A stretch of DNA of 64,000 nt from Pyramidobacter porci (GCF_009695745.1 NZ_VUNH01000008.1:87731-151730), one strand, 5' to 3'. Numbered from the stretch's first letter, positions 53,492 to 63,848 are shown. Notes: generated from the sequence alone by a model not told the origin. Made by a program: numbers and translations.

Positions 53492-54473
53492 GCCCCGTCC
53501 CTCCCTTCCCGTAATATTCGAAGCAGCGGACTTTATGCCCCGGCCCGTACTCGACCAGCGCGGGAAGTTCGCTGCGGCACCTTTCAGCGGCGCGGGGACA
53601 TCTTTCGTAAAACTTGCAGCCGCCGGGAAGCTTCGTGGGATCCGGCATCATGCCGTCGATCGCGCGGAGCCGCCTTTCCGTCGAAGAGAGCGAAGGGACC
53701 GAACCGAAAAGCCCGCTCGTATAAGGATGGAGCTTCTCACGGTACACGTCCTTTATGCTCCCCACCTCGACGATCTCGCCCGCGTAGACGATGGCGACGT
53801 CGTCGCAGTTCTGGGCGACGACGCCCAGATCGTGAGTGATCAGCAGCATCGAAGTGTTGTTTTTCCTTTTCAGCTGATTGATCATGTCGAGGATCTGCGC
53901 CTGGATCGTCACGTCGAGAGCGGTCGTCGGCTCGTCGGCGATCAGCAGCCTCGGCTTGCAGGCCAGCGCGATGGCGATCACCACGCGCTGCTTCATGCCG
54001 CCGGAAAACTGGTGCGGATAATCGCCGTACCGCCCTTTGGCGATGCCGACCATTTCCAGCATCTCTTCGGCCTTTTCCTTCGCCTCGCCGCGCGACATCT
54101 CATGGTGATGCGTCTCGATCACCTCCAGGATCTGGTCGCCGACCGTCAGAACGGGGTTCAGCGAAGTCATCGGGTCCTGGAAGATCATCGAAATGTCTCT
54201 TCCCCGCACCTTTTTCATGTCCTCTTCGGATATCTTGAGCAGATCCCGCCCCTCGAACAGGATTTCTCCGCCCACGATCTTCCCGGGAGGATCGGGAACC
54301 AGACGCAGGACGCCCCTGGCAAGCGTGCTTTTTCCCGCGCCCGTCTCGCCGACCAGTCCCAGCGTTTTCCCTTCCCTGATCGCGATGGAAGCGCCGTTTA
54401 AAGCTTTTACGACGCCTTCGTCCGTCGCGTAATGGATATGCAGATCTTTTACTTCCAGCAAAATTTCCGACAC
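53475..54473 (-). CDS. dppD: Dipeptide ABC transporter ATPase (DppD-type), module B
   Basis: 332 aa. Walker A GETGAGKS near residue 42, signature FSGGMKQR, Walker B LLIADEP and the oligopeptide C-terminal domain with [17 protein letters not shown] start with GGGGA upstream. It is 33 bp after dppC. Confidence 0.94.
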   Translation of the reverse strand: MSEILLEVKDLHIHYATDEGVVKALNGASIAIREGKTLGLVGETGAGKSTLARGVLRLVPDPPGKIVGGEILFEGRDLLKISEEDMKKVRGRDISMIFQDPMTSLNPVLTVGDQILEVIETHHHEMSRGEAKEKAEEMLEMVGIAKGRYGDYPHQFSGGMKQRVVIAIALACKPRLLIADEPTTALDVTIQAQILDMINQLKRKNNTSMLLITHDLGVVAQNCDDVAIVYAGEIVEVGSIKDVYREKLHPYTSGLFGSVPSLSSTERRLRAIDGMMPDPTKLPGGCKFYERCPRAAERCRSELPALVEYGPGHKVRCFEYYGKGGTGLGGDE

Positions 54474-54506
54474 AGTTCTTCCCCGCCTTTTCTCAAAAAG
54501 CCCCGG

Positions 54507-55424
54507 CTAGTTCTTCAGTCTGGGATCGAGCGCGTCGCGCAGCCCGTCGCCCATAAGGTTGAGGGCGAGGATCGTCAGCATGATGCCCATTCCGGGAATG
54601 ATCGTGATGTGCCATGCGTCCCGGATGTACGTCCTCGCGTTGGAAAGCATCGCCCCCCATTCCGGCGTGGGCGGCTGGATCCCCAGCCCGAGGAAGGAAA
54701 GCCCCGCGATGGAGAGGATCGCCCCGGCGATCCCCAACGTCACCTGGACGATCGTCGGCGCCAGCGAATTGGGCACGATGTACTGAAAGATGATCGTGAA
54801 GTCGTTGCAGCCGATGCTCCGCGCCGCTTCGATGAATTCCTGCTCCTTCACCATCAGCACGGAAGCCCGCACCGTTCTCGCGAAAACGGGGACGTAAGCC
54901 ACGCCGATGGCGATCAGAACGTTCGTGAGACTGGTCCCCAGCGCGGCCACAATGGCGATGGCCAGCAGCATCGAAGGGATCGCCAGCAGAATGTCCATAA
55001 ACCGCATCAGCACGTTGTCCAGCGCCTTGCCGTAATATCCGGCGACCGCCCCCAGAGCTCCGCCGACGAGGCTGGAAAAGAGGATCGCCAGCGTCCCCAT
55101 GAACAGAGAATAGCGAGTGCCCCACAGCATCCTCAAAAGCATGTCCCGCCCGAATTCGTCAAGCCCGAACGGGTGCCGCAGGCTGGGCTTCTGAAGACGC
55201 AGCCGCAGAGACTGTTTTATCACGTTGCGGTTATAAAAATCCCCGTTCGTCGCGACGTCCACCGCCGTCGTGGCGACAGACGCCAGCACCAGAAAAAGGA
55301 TGAAGTAGAGCCCCGCCATCGCCATCCGGTTCTTTTTGAAGCGCCGCCACGCTTCCTGCCACAAAGAGCGTTCTTTTGCCGGCCCGTCTGAACGGAGCCG
55401 GATATTTTCCCCGTTTTTCTCCAT
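54507..55424 (-). CDS. dppC: Dipeptide ABC transporter permease (DppC-type), module B
   Basis: 305 aa inner-membrane permease. OppC N-terminal segment (SLWQEAWRRFKKNRMAMAG), BPD_transp_1 core with EAA loop EAARSIGCNDF...VPN, and the terminal GDGLRDALDPRLKN. The start at 55424 (MEKNGEN) is used; the frame is open further upstream but overlaps dppB. Confidence 0.94.
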   Translation of the reverse strand: MEKNGENIRLRSDGPAKERSLWQEAWRRFKKNRMAMAGLYFILFLVLASVATTAVDVATNGDFYNRNVIKQSLRLRLQKPSLRHPFGLDEFGRDMLLRMLWGTRYSLFMGTLAILFSSLVGGALGAVAGYYGKALDNVLMRFMDILLAIPSMLLAIAIVAALGTSLTNVLIAIGVAYVPVFARTVRASVLMVKEQEFIEAARSIGCNDFTIIFQYIVPNSLAPTIVQVTLGIAGAILSIAGLSFLGLGIQPPTPEWGAMLSNARTYIRDAWHITIIPGMGIMLTILALNLMGDGLRDALDPRLKN

Positions 55425-55434
55425 AAAAATTCGC

Positions 55435-56382
55435 CTACTTTCCCCTGTACTGGGACTTGATCCTTGGGTCGACAAAGGCATAAACGATGTCCACAACGAG
55501 ATTGACGATCGAGAAAGTCGTCGCCATGAAGATGATGGATCCCAAAACGAGCGGGATGTCCTTCGACTTGATCGCGTCCACCATCAGCCGTCCCAGCCCC
55601 GGCCAGGAGAAGATCGTCTCCGTCAGCATCGCGCCGCCCAAAAGGCTGCCGAACTGCAGGCCGGTGGCCGTAATGATGGGGATAAGCGCGTTTCTCAGCA
55701 TATGGCGGCAGGTGATCGTCTTTTCGTCCAGTCCCTTCGCCCGCGCCGTGCTGATATAGTCCTGCCGGATCACTTCGAGCATGGAAGAACGGGTCATCCG
55801 CGTCACGGTCGCCGCACAGCCCGTCCCCAACGTCAGCGCGGGAAGGACGATGCTCCGCAGCAGAGGGACCAGCCCTTCTCCCATCCCCTGAGAGGGCAGC
55901 CAGCCGAGCGTCAGCGAAAAAACGATAACAGCCAGCAGCCCGAACCAGAAATTCGGCATGGCGACGCCGATCAACGCGAAAACCATGGACACGTTGTCTA
56001 TGAGCGAATATTGTTTTTTCGCCGAGATGATGCCGACCGGTATGCCGATCAGCAACGCCACCATAATTCCCGCTACCGCCAGGACGCAGGTGTTGGGGAA
56101 CCGTCCGATCACCTGATCCCAGACGCTGATGCTGTTCTTGTAGGAAAGGCCCAGGTCGCCGTGGAGCATATCCCACATGTAGCGCCCATAGCGCTTGAGA
56201 AGCGGATCGTTCAGGTGCAGCTCTTCCCGCTTCATTGCCAGCGCTTCCTCCGTGGCCTGCTCGCCCAGGATGATGGCCGCCGGGTCTCCGGGAGAAAGGT
56301 TCAGAATGAAGAACACAATAAAAGTCACGCCGACGATGACCGGTATCAGCGTTAAAAGACGCCTGATGACGTATTTTAGCAT
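55435..56382 (-). CDS. dppB: Dipeptide ABC transporter permease (DppB-type), module B
   Basis: 315 aa. It starts MLKYVIRRLL, like the module A DppB. It carries the LSPGDPAAIILG loop, EAA region ISTARAKGLDEKT and ends at the AFVDPRIKSQYRGK motif. ATG 56382 has GGAG ten bases upstream; ATG 56391 has none. First gene of the leftward module B operon. Confidence 0.94.
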   Translation of the reverse strand: MLKYVIRRLLTLIPVIVGVTFIVFFILNLSPGDPAAIILGEQATEEALAMKREELHLNDPLLKRYGRYMWDMLHGDLGLSYKNSISVWDQVIGRFPNTCVLAVAGIMVALLIGIPVGIISAKKQYSLIDNVSMVFALIGVAMPNFWFGLLAVIVFSLTLGWLPSQGMGEGLVPLLRSIVLPALTLGTGCAATVTRMTRSSMLEVIRQDYISTARAKGLDEKTITCRHMLRNALIPIITATGLQFGSLLGGAMLTETIFSWPGLGRLMVDAIKSKDIPLVLGSIIFMATTFSIVNLVVDIVYAFVDPRIKSQYRGK

Positions 56383-56430
56383 TTTCACCATTCTCCAATT
56401 CGAAGTCTCTAATTTTTACTACCGACTGTC

Positions 56431-56458
56431 ATTATAATATTAATTTTAATAGTGTCAA
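56431..56458 (-). promoter_or_regulatory. Near-consensus sigma70 promoter of the module B operon
   Basis: On the minus strand a perfect TTGACA (56453-56458), 16 bp, and a perfect TATAAT (56431-56436). The predicted start is about 40 nt before dppB. The spacer is entirely AT-rich. This is the strongest promoter in the window by sequence. Confidence 0.9.
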
Positions 56459-56731
56459 CTTATTAGCTATATATTTTACAATAATATTTAGCCGTAAAAC
56501 TCATATAAAACCAATCGGATAATATTGTATTTAATCACGGATCAACCTCATTAAATATTGCAAATGCTCACTCCCCGTTCAAAGAGAGCGGCGGTGGCGC
56601 GCCTATAAAATCACCGTCCCAAGGCCTCGCGGGCAAAGCCAAAAACTTTAAAAATGACCGACGGCGCCGATCATTTACTGCGCTTCGTTTTCCGCAGCGA
56701 ATCCTCAGACGCCCGCTCGGCAAAGTTCATA
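56459..56731. other. Gene-free region between module B and the liv operon
   Basis: The left part (to about 56560) is very AT-rich; the right part is GC-rich. No gene, RNA or repeat that I can support. Confidence 0.5.
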
Positions 56732-56776
56732 AAAAACTCGCAGCGGCCTCCGAAAAAGAAACCGCTGCGAGTTTTT
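56732..56776 (-). terminator. Terminator after livF
   Basis: A 15-bp stem AAAAACTCGCAGCGG (56732-56746) pairs with 56762-56776 and carries A and T runs on both sides. It closes the leftward liv operon 24 bases after its last stop. Confidence 0.9.
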
Positions 56777-56799
56777 GTATTTTCACGAGAGATAGGACG

Positions 56800-57519
56800 C
56801 TACTTGCCGCCCAGATAGGCCGCGGCGATCTCGGGATCGGAAAGCAGCTCGCGCGAGACGCCCTGCTTGACGATGCGGCCGGTCTGGAGTACGAAGGCGT
56901 GCTGCGAAAGCAGCAGCGCCTGTTTGGCGTTCTGCTCCACGAGCAGGATGGTCAGTCCCTTTTCGTTGATGCGGCGCAGCTCGCGGAAGATGTCTTTGAT
57001 AATTACGGGGGCCAGCCCCAGCGACGGTTCGTCGAGCAGCAGCAGTTTCGGCCGGGACATCAGCGCCCGGGCCACGGCGAGCATCTGCTGCTCGCCGCCG
57101 GAGAGGGTGCCGGCGTACTGGCCGATACGTTCCTCGAGGCGCGGGAACAGCGAGAACACCCAGTCCATGTCTTCTTTGACGGCTTTTTCGGAATCGCCGC
57201 TGCGGGGGAACGCGCCGATCTGCAGGTTTTCCAGCACGGTTAGCGGCGCGAAGATGCGGCGGCCTTCCGGCGAAAGCGAAATGCCCGATTTCACCACCTG
57301 AAACGACCGGCGCGGCAGCGGCTTGCCCTCGAACTCAATCTCGCCGGACTGATACGACACCTGCCCCATGACGGCGCTCATCAGCGTGGACTTGCCCGCG
57401 CCGTTGGCGCCGATGACGGAAACGATCTCGCCGGCGGGGATGGACAGCGACACGCGGTCAAGCGCGCGGATCGCGCCGTAGCTGACGCAGAGTTGTTTCA
57501 CTTCGAGCAGTCCGGCCAT
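56800..57519 (-). CDS. livF: Branched-chain amino-acid ABC transporter ATPase LivF
   Basis: 239 aa. Walker A GANGAGKSTLM near residue 36, signature TLSGGEQQM, Walker B LLLLDEPSLGLAP and switch His region replaced by VEQN, as is typical for LivF. Its start directly follows the livG stop (TGA ATG). It pairs with LivG to energise LivHM. Confidence 0.95.
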   Translation of the reverse strand: MAGLLEVKQLCVSYGAIRALDRVSLSIPAGEIVSVIGANGAGKSTLMSAVMGQVSYQSGEIEFEGKPLPRRSFQVVKSGISLSPEGRRIFAPLTVLENLQIGAFPRSGDSEKAVKEDMDWVFSLFPRLEERIGQYAGTLSGGEQQMLAVARALMSRPKLLLLDEPSLGLAPVIIKDIFRELRRINEKGLTILLVEQNAKQALLLSQHAFVLQTGRIVKQGVSRELLSDPEIAAAYLGGK

Positions 57520-58299
57520 TCAGATCGCCTCCTCGTCGTCGCCCAGATAGGCCTTGAGCACTTCGGGATTTTTGCGGATGTCGTCGGGGCCGCCTTCGGC
57601 GATCTTGGCGCCGAAGTTCACGCAGACGATATGCGGGCAGATCTGCATGATCAGGTCCATGTGGTGCTCGATCACGAGGATGGTCAGCTCCAGGTCGCGA
57701 TGGATGCCCGTGATCAGTTTGTTCAGGTCGGCCACTTCCTCGGGGTTCATGCCCGCGGCGGGCTCGTCGAGCAGCAGCAGGATCGGTTCCAGCGCCAGGG
57801 CGCGGGCGATCTCGAGACGGCGCTGCATGCCGTAGGGCAGCGTGCCGGCCGTCTGCGCGGCGCGCCCCGCCAGGCCGACGCGCTCGAGGAACTCCATGCT
57901 GCGGCGGCGCGCGATCTCCTCGCGGCGGCGCCAGCGCCCCAGATGAGTGATGGACTCGGTAAAGCCGTAGGTATGGTGCACCTGGGCGGCCGTCATGACG
58001 TTGTCGAGCACGGTGGATTTGCCGAACAGGCGCAGGTTCTGGAAGGTACGGGCGATGCCGCGGCGGATCACCTGATAGGACTTGAGGCGGATCGTACTGA
58101 GCCCGTCGAAGATGATGTCGCCGGAGTCGATCGGATAGACGTTGGTGATCAGGTTGAAGACCGTCGTTTTGCCGGCCCCGTTGGGACCGATCAGCCCCGC
58201 CAGCTCGCCCTGTTCGATCTTGAAACTGACGTCCTTGACGGCGTGGACACCGCCGAACGACTTGTTGATGTTGAGGATCTCAAGGATGGGCGCGTTCAT
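57520..58299 (-). CDS. livG: Branched-chain amino-acid ABC transporter ATPase LivG
   Basis: 259 aa. Walker [13 protein letters not shown] near residue 38, signature [14 protein letters not shown] (LivG-type, no classical LSGGQ), Walker [14 protein letters not shown] and VIEHHMDL. The ATG overlaps livM by four bases with GGAGGAAT upstream. A much longer frame open to the right is an overlap with livM and is not used. Confidence 0.95.
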   Translation of the reverse strand: MNAPILEILNINKSFGGVHAVKDVSFKIEQGELAGLIGPNGAGKTTVFNLITNVYPIDSGDIIFDGLSTIRLKSYQVIRRGIARTFQNLRLFGKSTVLDNVMTAAQVHHTYGFTESITHLGRWRRREEIARRRSMEFLERVGLAGRAAQTAGTLPYGMQRRLEIARALALEPILLLLDEPAAGMNPEEVADLNKLITGIHRDLELTILVIEHHMDLIMQICPHIVCVNFGAKIAEGGPDDIRKNPEVLKAYLGDDEEAI

Positions 58300-59225
58300 C
58301 GCGATTCCTCCTTCCCCGCTCCCGCGCGCCGGCGGCGGAACTCCCAGATCTCGCGGCTGCCCAGCAGCCCGTCGGGGCGCAGCACCATAACCATCACCAG
58401 CACGGCGCCGTAAATCAGCATGCGGTACTGCGAGATGGGGCGGAACAGTTCGGTGATCAGCGTGATGATGCCGGTCGCCAGCAGCGTGCCGCTCATCGAG
58501 CCAAGGCCGCCGAAGACCACCAGCGAGGTTAGCTCGGTGGATTTCATCATGTCGAACATGGCCGGCTGGATGAAGCTGAGATAGCCGCCCAGCAGCGCGC
58601 CGGCGATGCCGCAGTAGAACGCCGAGATCAGCAGCGAGACAAGGCGGATGCTCGGCGTGTTGAACCCCAGCAGCGACGCCGCCGTGACGTCGTCGCGGCA
58701 GGCGCGGAAATAGCGCCCCCAGCGGCTGTAAATCAGATTGAACATGAACAGCGCCAGAATCACGAAAAACCACACCGCCACGGCGCGCGTGGTGTAGGGA
58801 TCGATGCCGGGAATGCCGCGCGCGCCGCGCGTCACCGACTGCCAGTTCTCGATCACGAGGCGGATGGCCTCGCACAATCCCAGCGAAGCGATGGCGTAAT
58901 AGTCGCCCGTCAGCTTCATCGTCGGCACGCCGACGACCCAGGCCAGCGCCGCGGCCAGCACGCCGCCGGCGAGGACGGACGGGAGCCAAGGCACGTCGTA
59001 ATTCATGATCAGGATCGCCGCCGTGTACGCGCCCATGGCCATGTAGGCCGCGTGCCCCAGCGTGAAGATGCCGGTGAAGCCCGTCAGCAGCGACACGCCC
59101 ATGGCCGCGATCATGTTGATGCACAGCAGCATGAGGATGCCTTCCGTGTAATAGTCCATCGGCACGTACGCCAGCGCCGCGCCCAGAGCCGCGAGGAACA
59201 GAGCGCCGAGAAGCGATTTTTTCAT
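58296..59225 (-). CDS. livM: Branched-chain amino-acid ABC transporter permease LivM
   Basis: 309 aa, about eight to ten helices, with [22 protein letters not shown] in parts near residues 50-70 and a late [13 protein letters not shown] segment. The start at 59225 (MKKSLLG) has GGGAGGG six bases upstream. It follows livH by 13 bp. Confidence 0.94.
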   Translation of the reverse strand: MKKSLLGALFLAALGAALAYVPMDYYTEGILMLLCINMIAAMGVSLLTGFTGIFTLGHAAYMAMGAYTAAILIMNYDVPWLPSVLAGGVLAAALAWVVGVPTMKLTGDYYAIASLGLCEAIRLVIENWQSVTRGARGIPGIDPYTTRAVAVWFFVILALFMFNLIYSRWGRYFRACRDDVTAASLLGFNTPSIRLVSLLISAFYCGIAGALLGGYLSFIQPAMFDMMKSTELTSLVVFGGLGSMSGTLLATGIITLITELFRPISQYRMLIYGAVLVMVMVLRPDGLLGSREIWEFRRRRAGAGKEESR

Positions 59226-59238
59226 GACGGTCCCTCCC

Positions 59239-60183
59239 CTACACCTTGTCGCGGATGTCACGGCCGAACAGGCCGGACGGCTTGATGATCAGCGTCGCGA
59301 TCAGCAGCGCGAAGACGACGAAGTCGCGCATCTGGCTGCTGATGAATCCCGCCGTCAGCATCTCCGCCAGTCCCAGCAGGATGCCGCCGATCACCGCGCC
59401 CGGCAGGCTGCCGAGGCCGCCGATGACCGCCGCCACGAAGGCCTTGGTGGTGATCATGTTGCCCAGCTGCGGATAGAGCGTGTAGCGCGTCGCCAGGAAA
59501 ATGCCGCCCACCGCCGCCAGCGCGCCGGCGACGAAGAAGACGATGGCGATCAGCAGGTTGACGTTGACGCCCATCAGCCCCGCCGTGCGCAGGTCGCAAG
59601 CCGCGGCGCGGATCGCCAGCCCCCAGCGCGTGCGCATCAGGAACATCTGCAGCAGCAGCAGGAAGACGACCGTCACGCCCAGCGATATCAGATCGAAAGC
59701 GCTGATCGTCAGCAGCGGCGTCAGCCCCTCGGCCGCGCCGGGAAAGAACCGCAGCGCCGCTTCGCCCGCCTCGCGCGCCGCGAGGACGATTGGCTGCGAG
59801 GGGAACACCTCGGGCAGCGCGCGGTAACGGCCGCCGATGGTGACGACGAAAACGTTTTCGATGACGATGGAAACGCCCATCGAGGCGATCAGCAGATACA
59901 GCGTGGCCGAGGTGCGCTCGCGGATCGGCCGGTAGGCCATGCGCTCGGTGACGATGGCGACGACGCCCGCAGCCATGATCGCCCCCGCGCCCGCGGCCCA
60001 GATGTTCATGCCCATCGAGTTGAGCATGCCGTAGGCCGCGTAGCCGCCCACGACGAGAAAGCCGCCGTGAGCGAAATTGGAAAACAGCAGGATCGAGTAC
60101 ACCAGCGAGTACCCGACCGCGATCAGCGCGTAAACGGAGCCCAGCGAGAGACCGTTGACGACTTGTTGCAGAAAGGTTGCCAC
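59239..60183 (-). CDS. livH: Branched-chain amino-acid ABC transporter permease LivH
   Basis: 314 aa. It begins with the family-typical FLQQVVNGLSLGSVYALIAV and has SNFAHGGFLVVGGY near residue 35 and VIGGLGSLPGAVIGG near the C-terminus. Inner membrane. 86 bp after livK, with a short GC hairpin between them. Confidence 0.95.
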   Translation of the reverse strand: MATFLQQVVNGLSLGSVYALIAVGYSLVYSILLFSNFAHGGFLVVGGYAAYGMLNSMGMNIWAAGAGAIMAAGVVAIVTERMAYRPIRERTSATLYLLIASMGVSIVIENVFVVTIGGRYRALPEVFPSQPIVLAAREAGEAALRFFPGAAEGLTPLLTISAFDLISLGVTVVFLLLLQMFLMRTRWGLAIRAAACDLRTAGLMGVNVNLLIAIVFFVAGALAAVGGIFLATRYTLYPQLGNMITTKAFVAAVIGGLGSLPGAVIGGILLGLAEMLTAGFISSQMRDFVVFALLIATLIIKPSGLFGRDIRDKV

Positions 60184-60269
60184 GACGACTCCTCCCTTTC
60201 ATGAAGAAGGGACGGCGGCCCTTGCGCCGCCGCCCCTTGCAGTGAACCCGTCGGATTTGAAAACGCTTT

Positions 60270-61421
60270 TTACATTTCTGGCTTGATCGTGGCAAAGTAG
60301 CTCGTCTTGCCGCCTTCAGCCTTGAGCATGATACCTTCCTTGCCCTTGGGGTTATGGAACTCGTCCATGGTCAGCGTGCAGTGCATCAGCTTCAGGTCCT
60401 TGGTCTGCTCGAGAGCGTCGCGGACCTTTTCGGGATCGAGGCTGCCGGCGCGTTCGATGGCGTCCTTCAGCCAGTACAGACAGTCGTAGGCCATCATCGC
60501 GTTCATGAATTCCTTGCACTCGGTGCCGGTCTTCTGCTCGAACTTGTCGAAGAAGCCCTTCAGCTTCGGGTCGCCCTTGTCCACGTGGCTGACCCAGTAG
60601 GTGTTCTCCATGGCCTCGCCGGCGATCTCCCACCAGAAGTCGCCGTAGCCGTCGCCGCCGATGATCGGGCAGGTGAAGCCCATCTCGCGCGCCTGCTTGA
60701 TCGCCAGCGGCGTGCACTTGCCCATGGTCGGGAACACGAGGATGTCGGGCTTGGCTTCTTTGAATTTGGTCAGCTGGGCGCGGAAATCCACGTCTTCGCC
60801 GCGGTGCCCTTCGTCGGCCACGACTTCGCCGCCCATCTTCCTGTACTCGTTGACGAAGAACTCGCGCAGCCCCTGCGAGTAGTCGCTGGACACGTCGTAC
60901 AGCACGGCGGCCTTCATGAGGTTCAGATTCTTGACCGCGAACGTGGCCAGGATGGCGCCCTGATACGGGTCGAGGAAGCAGATGCGGAAGTTGTAGGGGC
61001 GCACCTTGCCGCGCTCGTCCATGGTCACCATCGGGTTCGTCGGCAGCGTGCCGAGGTGAGCGACGTGCCCGCGGTTGAACACGGCGGCGGCGGAGATGCA
61101 CAGGCCGGAGCCGCTGGGGCCGATGACGGCGACGACCTTGTCCTGGTTGACGAGGCGGCGCGCCGCGTTGACCATATCTTCGTTGCGCGTGCGGCAGTCG
61201 TACTGAATGACGCGCATCGGCAGCATCTTGTCGCCGACCTTGACGCCGCCGGCGGCGTTGATCTCTTCAAGGGCGATCTTCACCGACTCGACTTCGGCAA
61301 ACCCGTAAGCGGCAAAATCGCCCGTCGAAGTCGAAATCTCGCCGACCAGCACCTCCTCCGCGGCGAACGCCGGGAACGCGAACATCGCAACTGCCAAAAT
61401 AATCGATAGGAACTTTTTCAC
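60270..61421 (-). CDS. livK: Branched-chain amino-acid-type binding protein LivK
   Basis: 383 aa periplasmic-binding-protein type I (Leu/Ile/Val family). Signal peptide MKKFLSIILAVAMFAFPAFA with cleavage after residue 20, then EVLVGEISTSTGDFA. VIGPSGSGLCISAAAV is the ligand-loop region. GTG start with GGAGG eight bases upstream. Substrates may be aliphatic amino acids, but amides or urea are possible in this family. Confidence 0.93.
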   Translation of the reverse strand: MKKFLSIILAVAMFAFPAFAAEEVLVGEISTSTGDFAAYGFAEVESVKIALEEINAAGGVKVGDKMLPMRVIQYDCRTRNEDMVNAARRLVNQDKVVAVIGPSGSGLCISAAAVFNRGHVAHLGTLPTNPMVTMDERGKVRPYNFRICFLDPYQGAILATFAVKNLNLMKAAVLYDVSSDYSQGLREFFVNEYRKMGGEVVADEGHRGEDVDFRAQLTKFKEAKPDILVFPTMGKCTPLAIKQAREMGFTCPIIGGDGYGDFWWEIAGEAMENTYWVSHVDKGDPKLKGFFDKFEQKTGTECKEFMNAMMAYDCLYWLKDAIERAGSLDPEKVRDALEQTKDLKLMHCTLTMDEFHNPKGKEGIMLKAEGGKTSYFATIKPEM

Positions 61422-61463
61422 GCTGGCACCTCCATTTTTAAATATAAAATTTGTTACGTGAAA

Positions 61464-61492
61464 ATCTTAACATAACTTATCTTTCGAAGCAA
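61464..61492 (-). promoter_or_regulatory. Promoter of the livKHMGF operon
   Basis: On the minus strand TTGCTT (61487-61492), 17 bp, TAAGAT (61464-61469). The leader is about 40 nt. The divergent LysR gene begins 250 bp to the right, and its protein may act here. Confidence 0.65.
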
Positions 61493-61748
61493 GTTATTTT
61501 TATGCAGCGAATATTATAGAAACACGCCGTGTTTATCGTTTTTTTGCTCCTGATTGGATTATTCTCGTTTTGCTGGAAGCACAACTCAAGGCATGAGATT
61601 TCGGCAATATGCGCGACAACAGAAAGACTTCCCCCGGGACGGCGAAGACCGTCCGTTTCCGCCGCGAACGTTTGACAAAGCGCCGCCGATGATTTATCGT
61701 CAAAAGAACAAAAAACTCTTGATTCTTTCTCATAGCAAAGGAGACGCC

Positions 61749-62630
61749 ATGGACACGAAAAAATGCGCCGTGCTGCTGCGGGCCGTTGAAAGCGGTTCGC
61801 TGACCACCGCCGCCGAAGAGCTTGGCTACACTCCGTCGGGCGTGAGCCGCATCATCGCTTCGCTGGAAAAAGAGGCCGGTTTCCCGCTGCTGCGCCGCAA
61901 CCATACCGGCGTCAGCCTGACGCGCGAGGGCGAGCCGCTGGTGCCCGTTCTGCGCGAGTTGGTGCGCACCGCCGGACAGTTCGCCGAAACGTCCGCCCAA
62001 ATTCGCGGCGTCGAATGCGGCAGCGTCACCGTCGGGGCGGCGTACGGCGTTTATTATCCGCTGCTGGCCCGTCTTGTGGCCGAGTTCGGGCGGCTTCATC
62101 CCGGCATCGCCGTCTCCATCGCCGAGGGGTTAAGCAGCGATCTGGCCGCCATGGTCGAAGAGGGACGCGCCGACTTCTGCGTCATCAGCCGGCGCGAGGG
62201 CAGCTTCCAGTGGACGCCGCTTTGCAACGACAAGCTGGTCGTCTGGGTGCCCGCGGGGCACTGGTCTGTCGCCCGCGGCGCCTTTCCCGCCGAGGCGTTC
62301 GCCAGCGAACCCTACATCGAAATGTATCCCGGCCGCGAGAGCGACAACTCGCGCTATTTCGCCGTCCACGGCATCACGGCCGCGGCGCGCTGCTCCACCT
62401 CCGAGGTCAGCGCCGCCTTCGCCATGGTCGAAGCCGGTCTCGGCGTGGCGCTGATGAACGGCATTTTGCAGCGGCCGGCCAGCCCGCGCGTGGCCAGCGT
62501 GCCGCTCGATCCGCCCGAAAGCGTCAAGATCGGCCTGGCCTGGCCGAAGGAAGAGTTTCTCTCGCCGGCGGCGCGCACGTTCGCCGCTTTCGCCCGCGGC
62601 GAATTCCTCAAAAACAGGCGTCTGCCCTAA
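61749..62630 (+). CDS. LysR-family transcriptional regulator
   Basis: 293 aa. The N-terminal helix-turn-helix (LTTAAEELGYTPSGVSRIIASLE) is followed by the LysR substrate domain (about residues 90-290), with GSVTVGAAYGVYY at its start and VEAGLGVALM near the end. AAAGGAGA lies before the ATG at 61749. It is divergent from livKHMGF, the usual layout for a regulator and its target. The inducer is unknown. Confidence 0.93.
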   Translation: MDTKKCAVLLRAVESGSLTTAAEELGYTPSGVSRIIASLEKEAGFPLLRRNHTGVSLTREGEPLVPVLRELVRTAGQFAETSAQIRGVECGSVTVGAAYGVYYPLLARLVAEFGRLHPGIAVSIAEGLSSDLAAMVEEGRADFCVISRREGSFQWTPLCNDKLVVWVPAGHWSVARGAFPAEAFASEPYIEMYPGRESDNSRYFAVHGITAAARCSTSEVSAAFAMVEAGLGVALMNGILQRPASPRVASVPLDPPESVKIGLAWPKEEFLSPAARTFAAFARGEFLKNRRLP

Positions 62631-62865
62631 CACGCCGTCTGCCGATAAAAAACTCCGGCCCCGAAGAGCTTTTTTTTCTTTATTCTCATTATAATAGACA
62701 GGTTCCTTCGGATCGGCATGCCGCCGCGGATCTTGCGGCGGGGCGGACGCGGAACGCTTCTTGAAGTTTTCGTCGCCCCGTGCGCCGCGTCGATCCCGGG
62801 CTTGACCGGCCGCACCGCAAAAGGTAACATCTTTTCATCTTCTTTCCGCAGAGGGAGTTTTTCTG

Positions 62866-63522
62866 ATGAACTATTCTCGGCGTATCGCCCGGGCGCTGTT
62901 CGGGCTGCTGCTTTTCGGCACAGGCTCGTGCTGCAACATCCAGGCCAACGTGGGGCTCGCTCCTTGGGAAGCGTTCAGCATGGGCGTGGGAGCCCGGCTG
63001 GGGTTGAGTTTCGGGACCGTGCTGGCCGGATCGGGGCTGGTCATCCTCGCCGTCGACCTGCTGCTGCGCGAGAAAATCGGACTCGGCACGCTGCTCGACA
63101 TCGCCTGTATCGGCCCCATTGCCGATCTGCTGCGCGCTTCCGGAGCCATTCCCGTGATGACCAGTTTCCCTTCGGGCGTCGCCATGCTTTTAACGGGACA
63201 ACTTCTGATCGCCGTGGGCAGTTATTTCTACATCGGCGCAGGGTTGAGCTGCGGGCCCCGCGACGCACTGATGGTCGCCCTGTGCAAGCGCTTCCCGCGC
63301 ACTCCCGTAGGCATGATCCGATTTTTTATCGAAGGCGGCGCGCTGCTCACCGGCTGGCTCTGCGGCGCCAAGATCGGCGTCGGTACCGTCGTCGCCGTCT
63401 TCGGCATCAGCTTTATCCTGCAGGCCGTATTTTCGCTGCTGCGTTTCGACGTCAGCACAATCGAACACGAAGATCTGCTCGCCACCGCCAGAAACCTTTG
63501 GAGCCCGAAAGCGCCCCGTTGA
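62866..63522 (+). CDS. YczE/YitT-family membrane protein
   Basis: 218 aa with about five to six membrane helices. It has the family NVGLAPWEAFSMGVG segment near residue 28 and GLSCGPRDALMVAL near 125. YczE-like proteins are uncharacterised integral membrane proteins, sometimes linked to secondary metabolite or transport genes. GAGGGAG stands nine bases upstream of the ATG. Confidence 0.85.
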   Translation: MNYSRRIARALFGLLLFGTGSCCNIQANVGLAPWEAFSMGVGARLGLSFGTVLAGSGLVILAVDLLLREKIGLGTLLDIACIGPIADLLRASGAIPVMTSFPSGVAMLLTGQLLIAVGSYFYIGAGLSCGPRDALMVALCKRFPRTPVGMIRFFIEGGALLTGWLCGAKIGVGTVVAVFGISFILQAVFSLLRFDVSTIEHEDLLATARNLWSPKAPR

Positions 63523-63848
63523 CGTTTCTTCAAAATGAATGCTCTCCTGAAAACAACCTCGCGAAAAACAAATTCGCGAGGTTCCTTCAGGAGAGCATTC
63601 TGTCGTTTCATGCCGGTTTTCGATAAACAGACCGAACGATCTTTTTCAACGCCGCGGGCACGTCGAAAGCGATATGGAGGCGATCGGCGCATGGTTTTGC
63701 GGCACTGCAGTGCAAAACGCCGCACTTTCAATTATGCGATTTAATTGAAAAACAGGAGCACAGCTCACGTGATACGAAATTCTCGATGAAGAAGCCCGTT
63801 TGTTCTATCGAAAATCGTTTTTTCGCGCCGACATTCTTTAAATCACGG
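63523..63848 (+). terminator. Gene-free stretch with a large terminator-like hairpin at 63537-63600
   Basis: GAATGCTCTCCTGAA (63537-63551) pairs with 63586-63600, and an inner ACCTCGCGAA pairs with TTCGCGAGGT. There is no T run after it on the plus strand, so it may be a processing or bidirectional hairpin between convergent genes. No gene is supported in the remainder, which includes a short dyad around GCACTGCAGTGC near 63704. Confidence 0.6.

Noticed and set aside
60575..60600. TCCACGTGG core inside livK resembling parS
   Set aside because: Five of 16 positions differ from the palindrome and it lies within coding sequence; a chance match.
63757..63772. CTCACGTGAT resembling the parS variant with TTTCACGTGAAA
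   Set aside because: Only the central eight bases match; the flanks do not form the palindrome.
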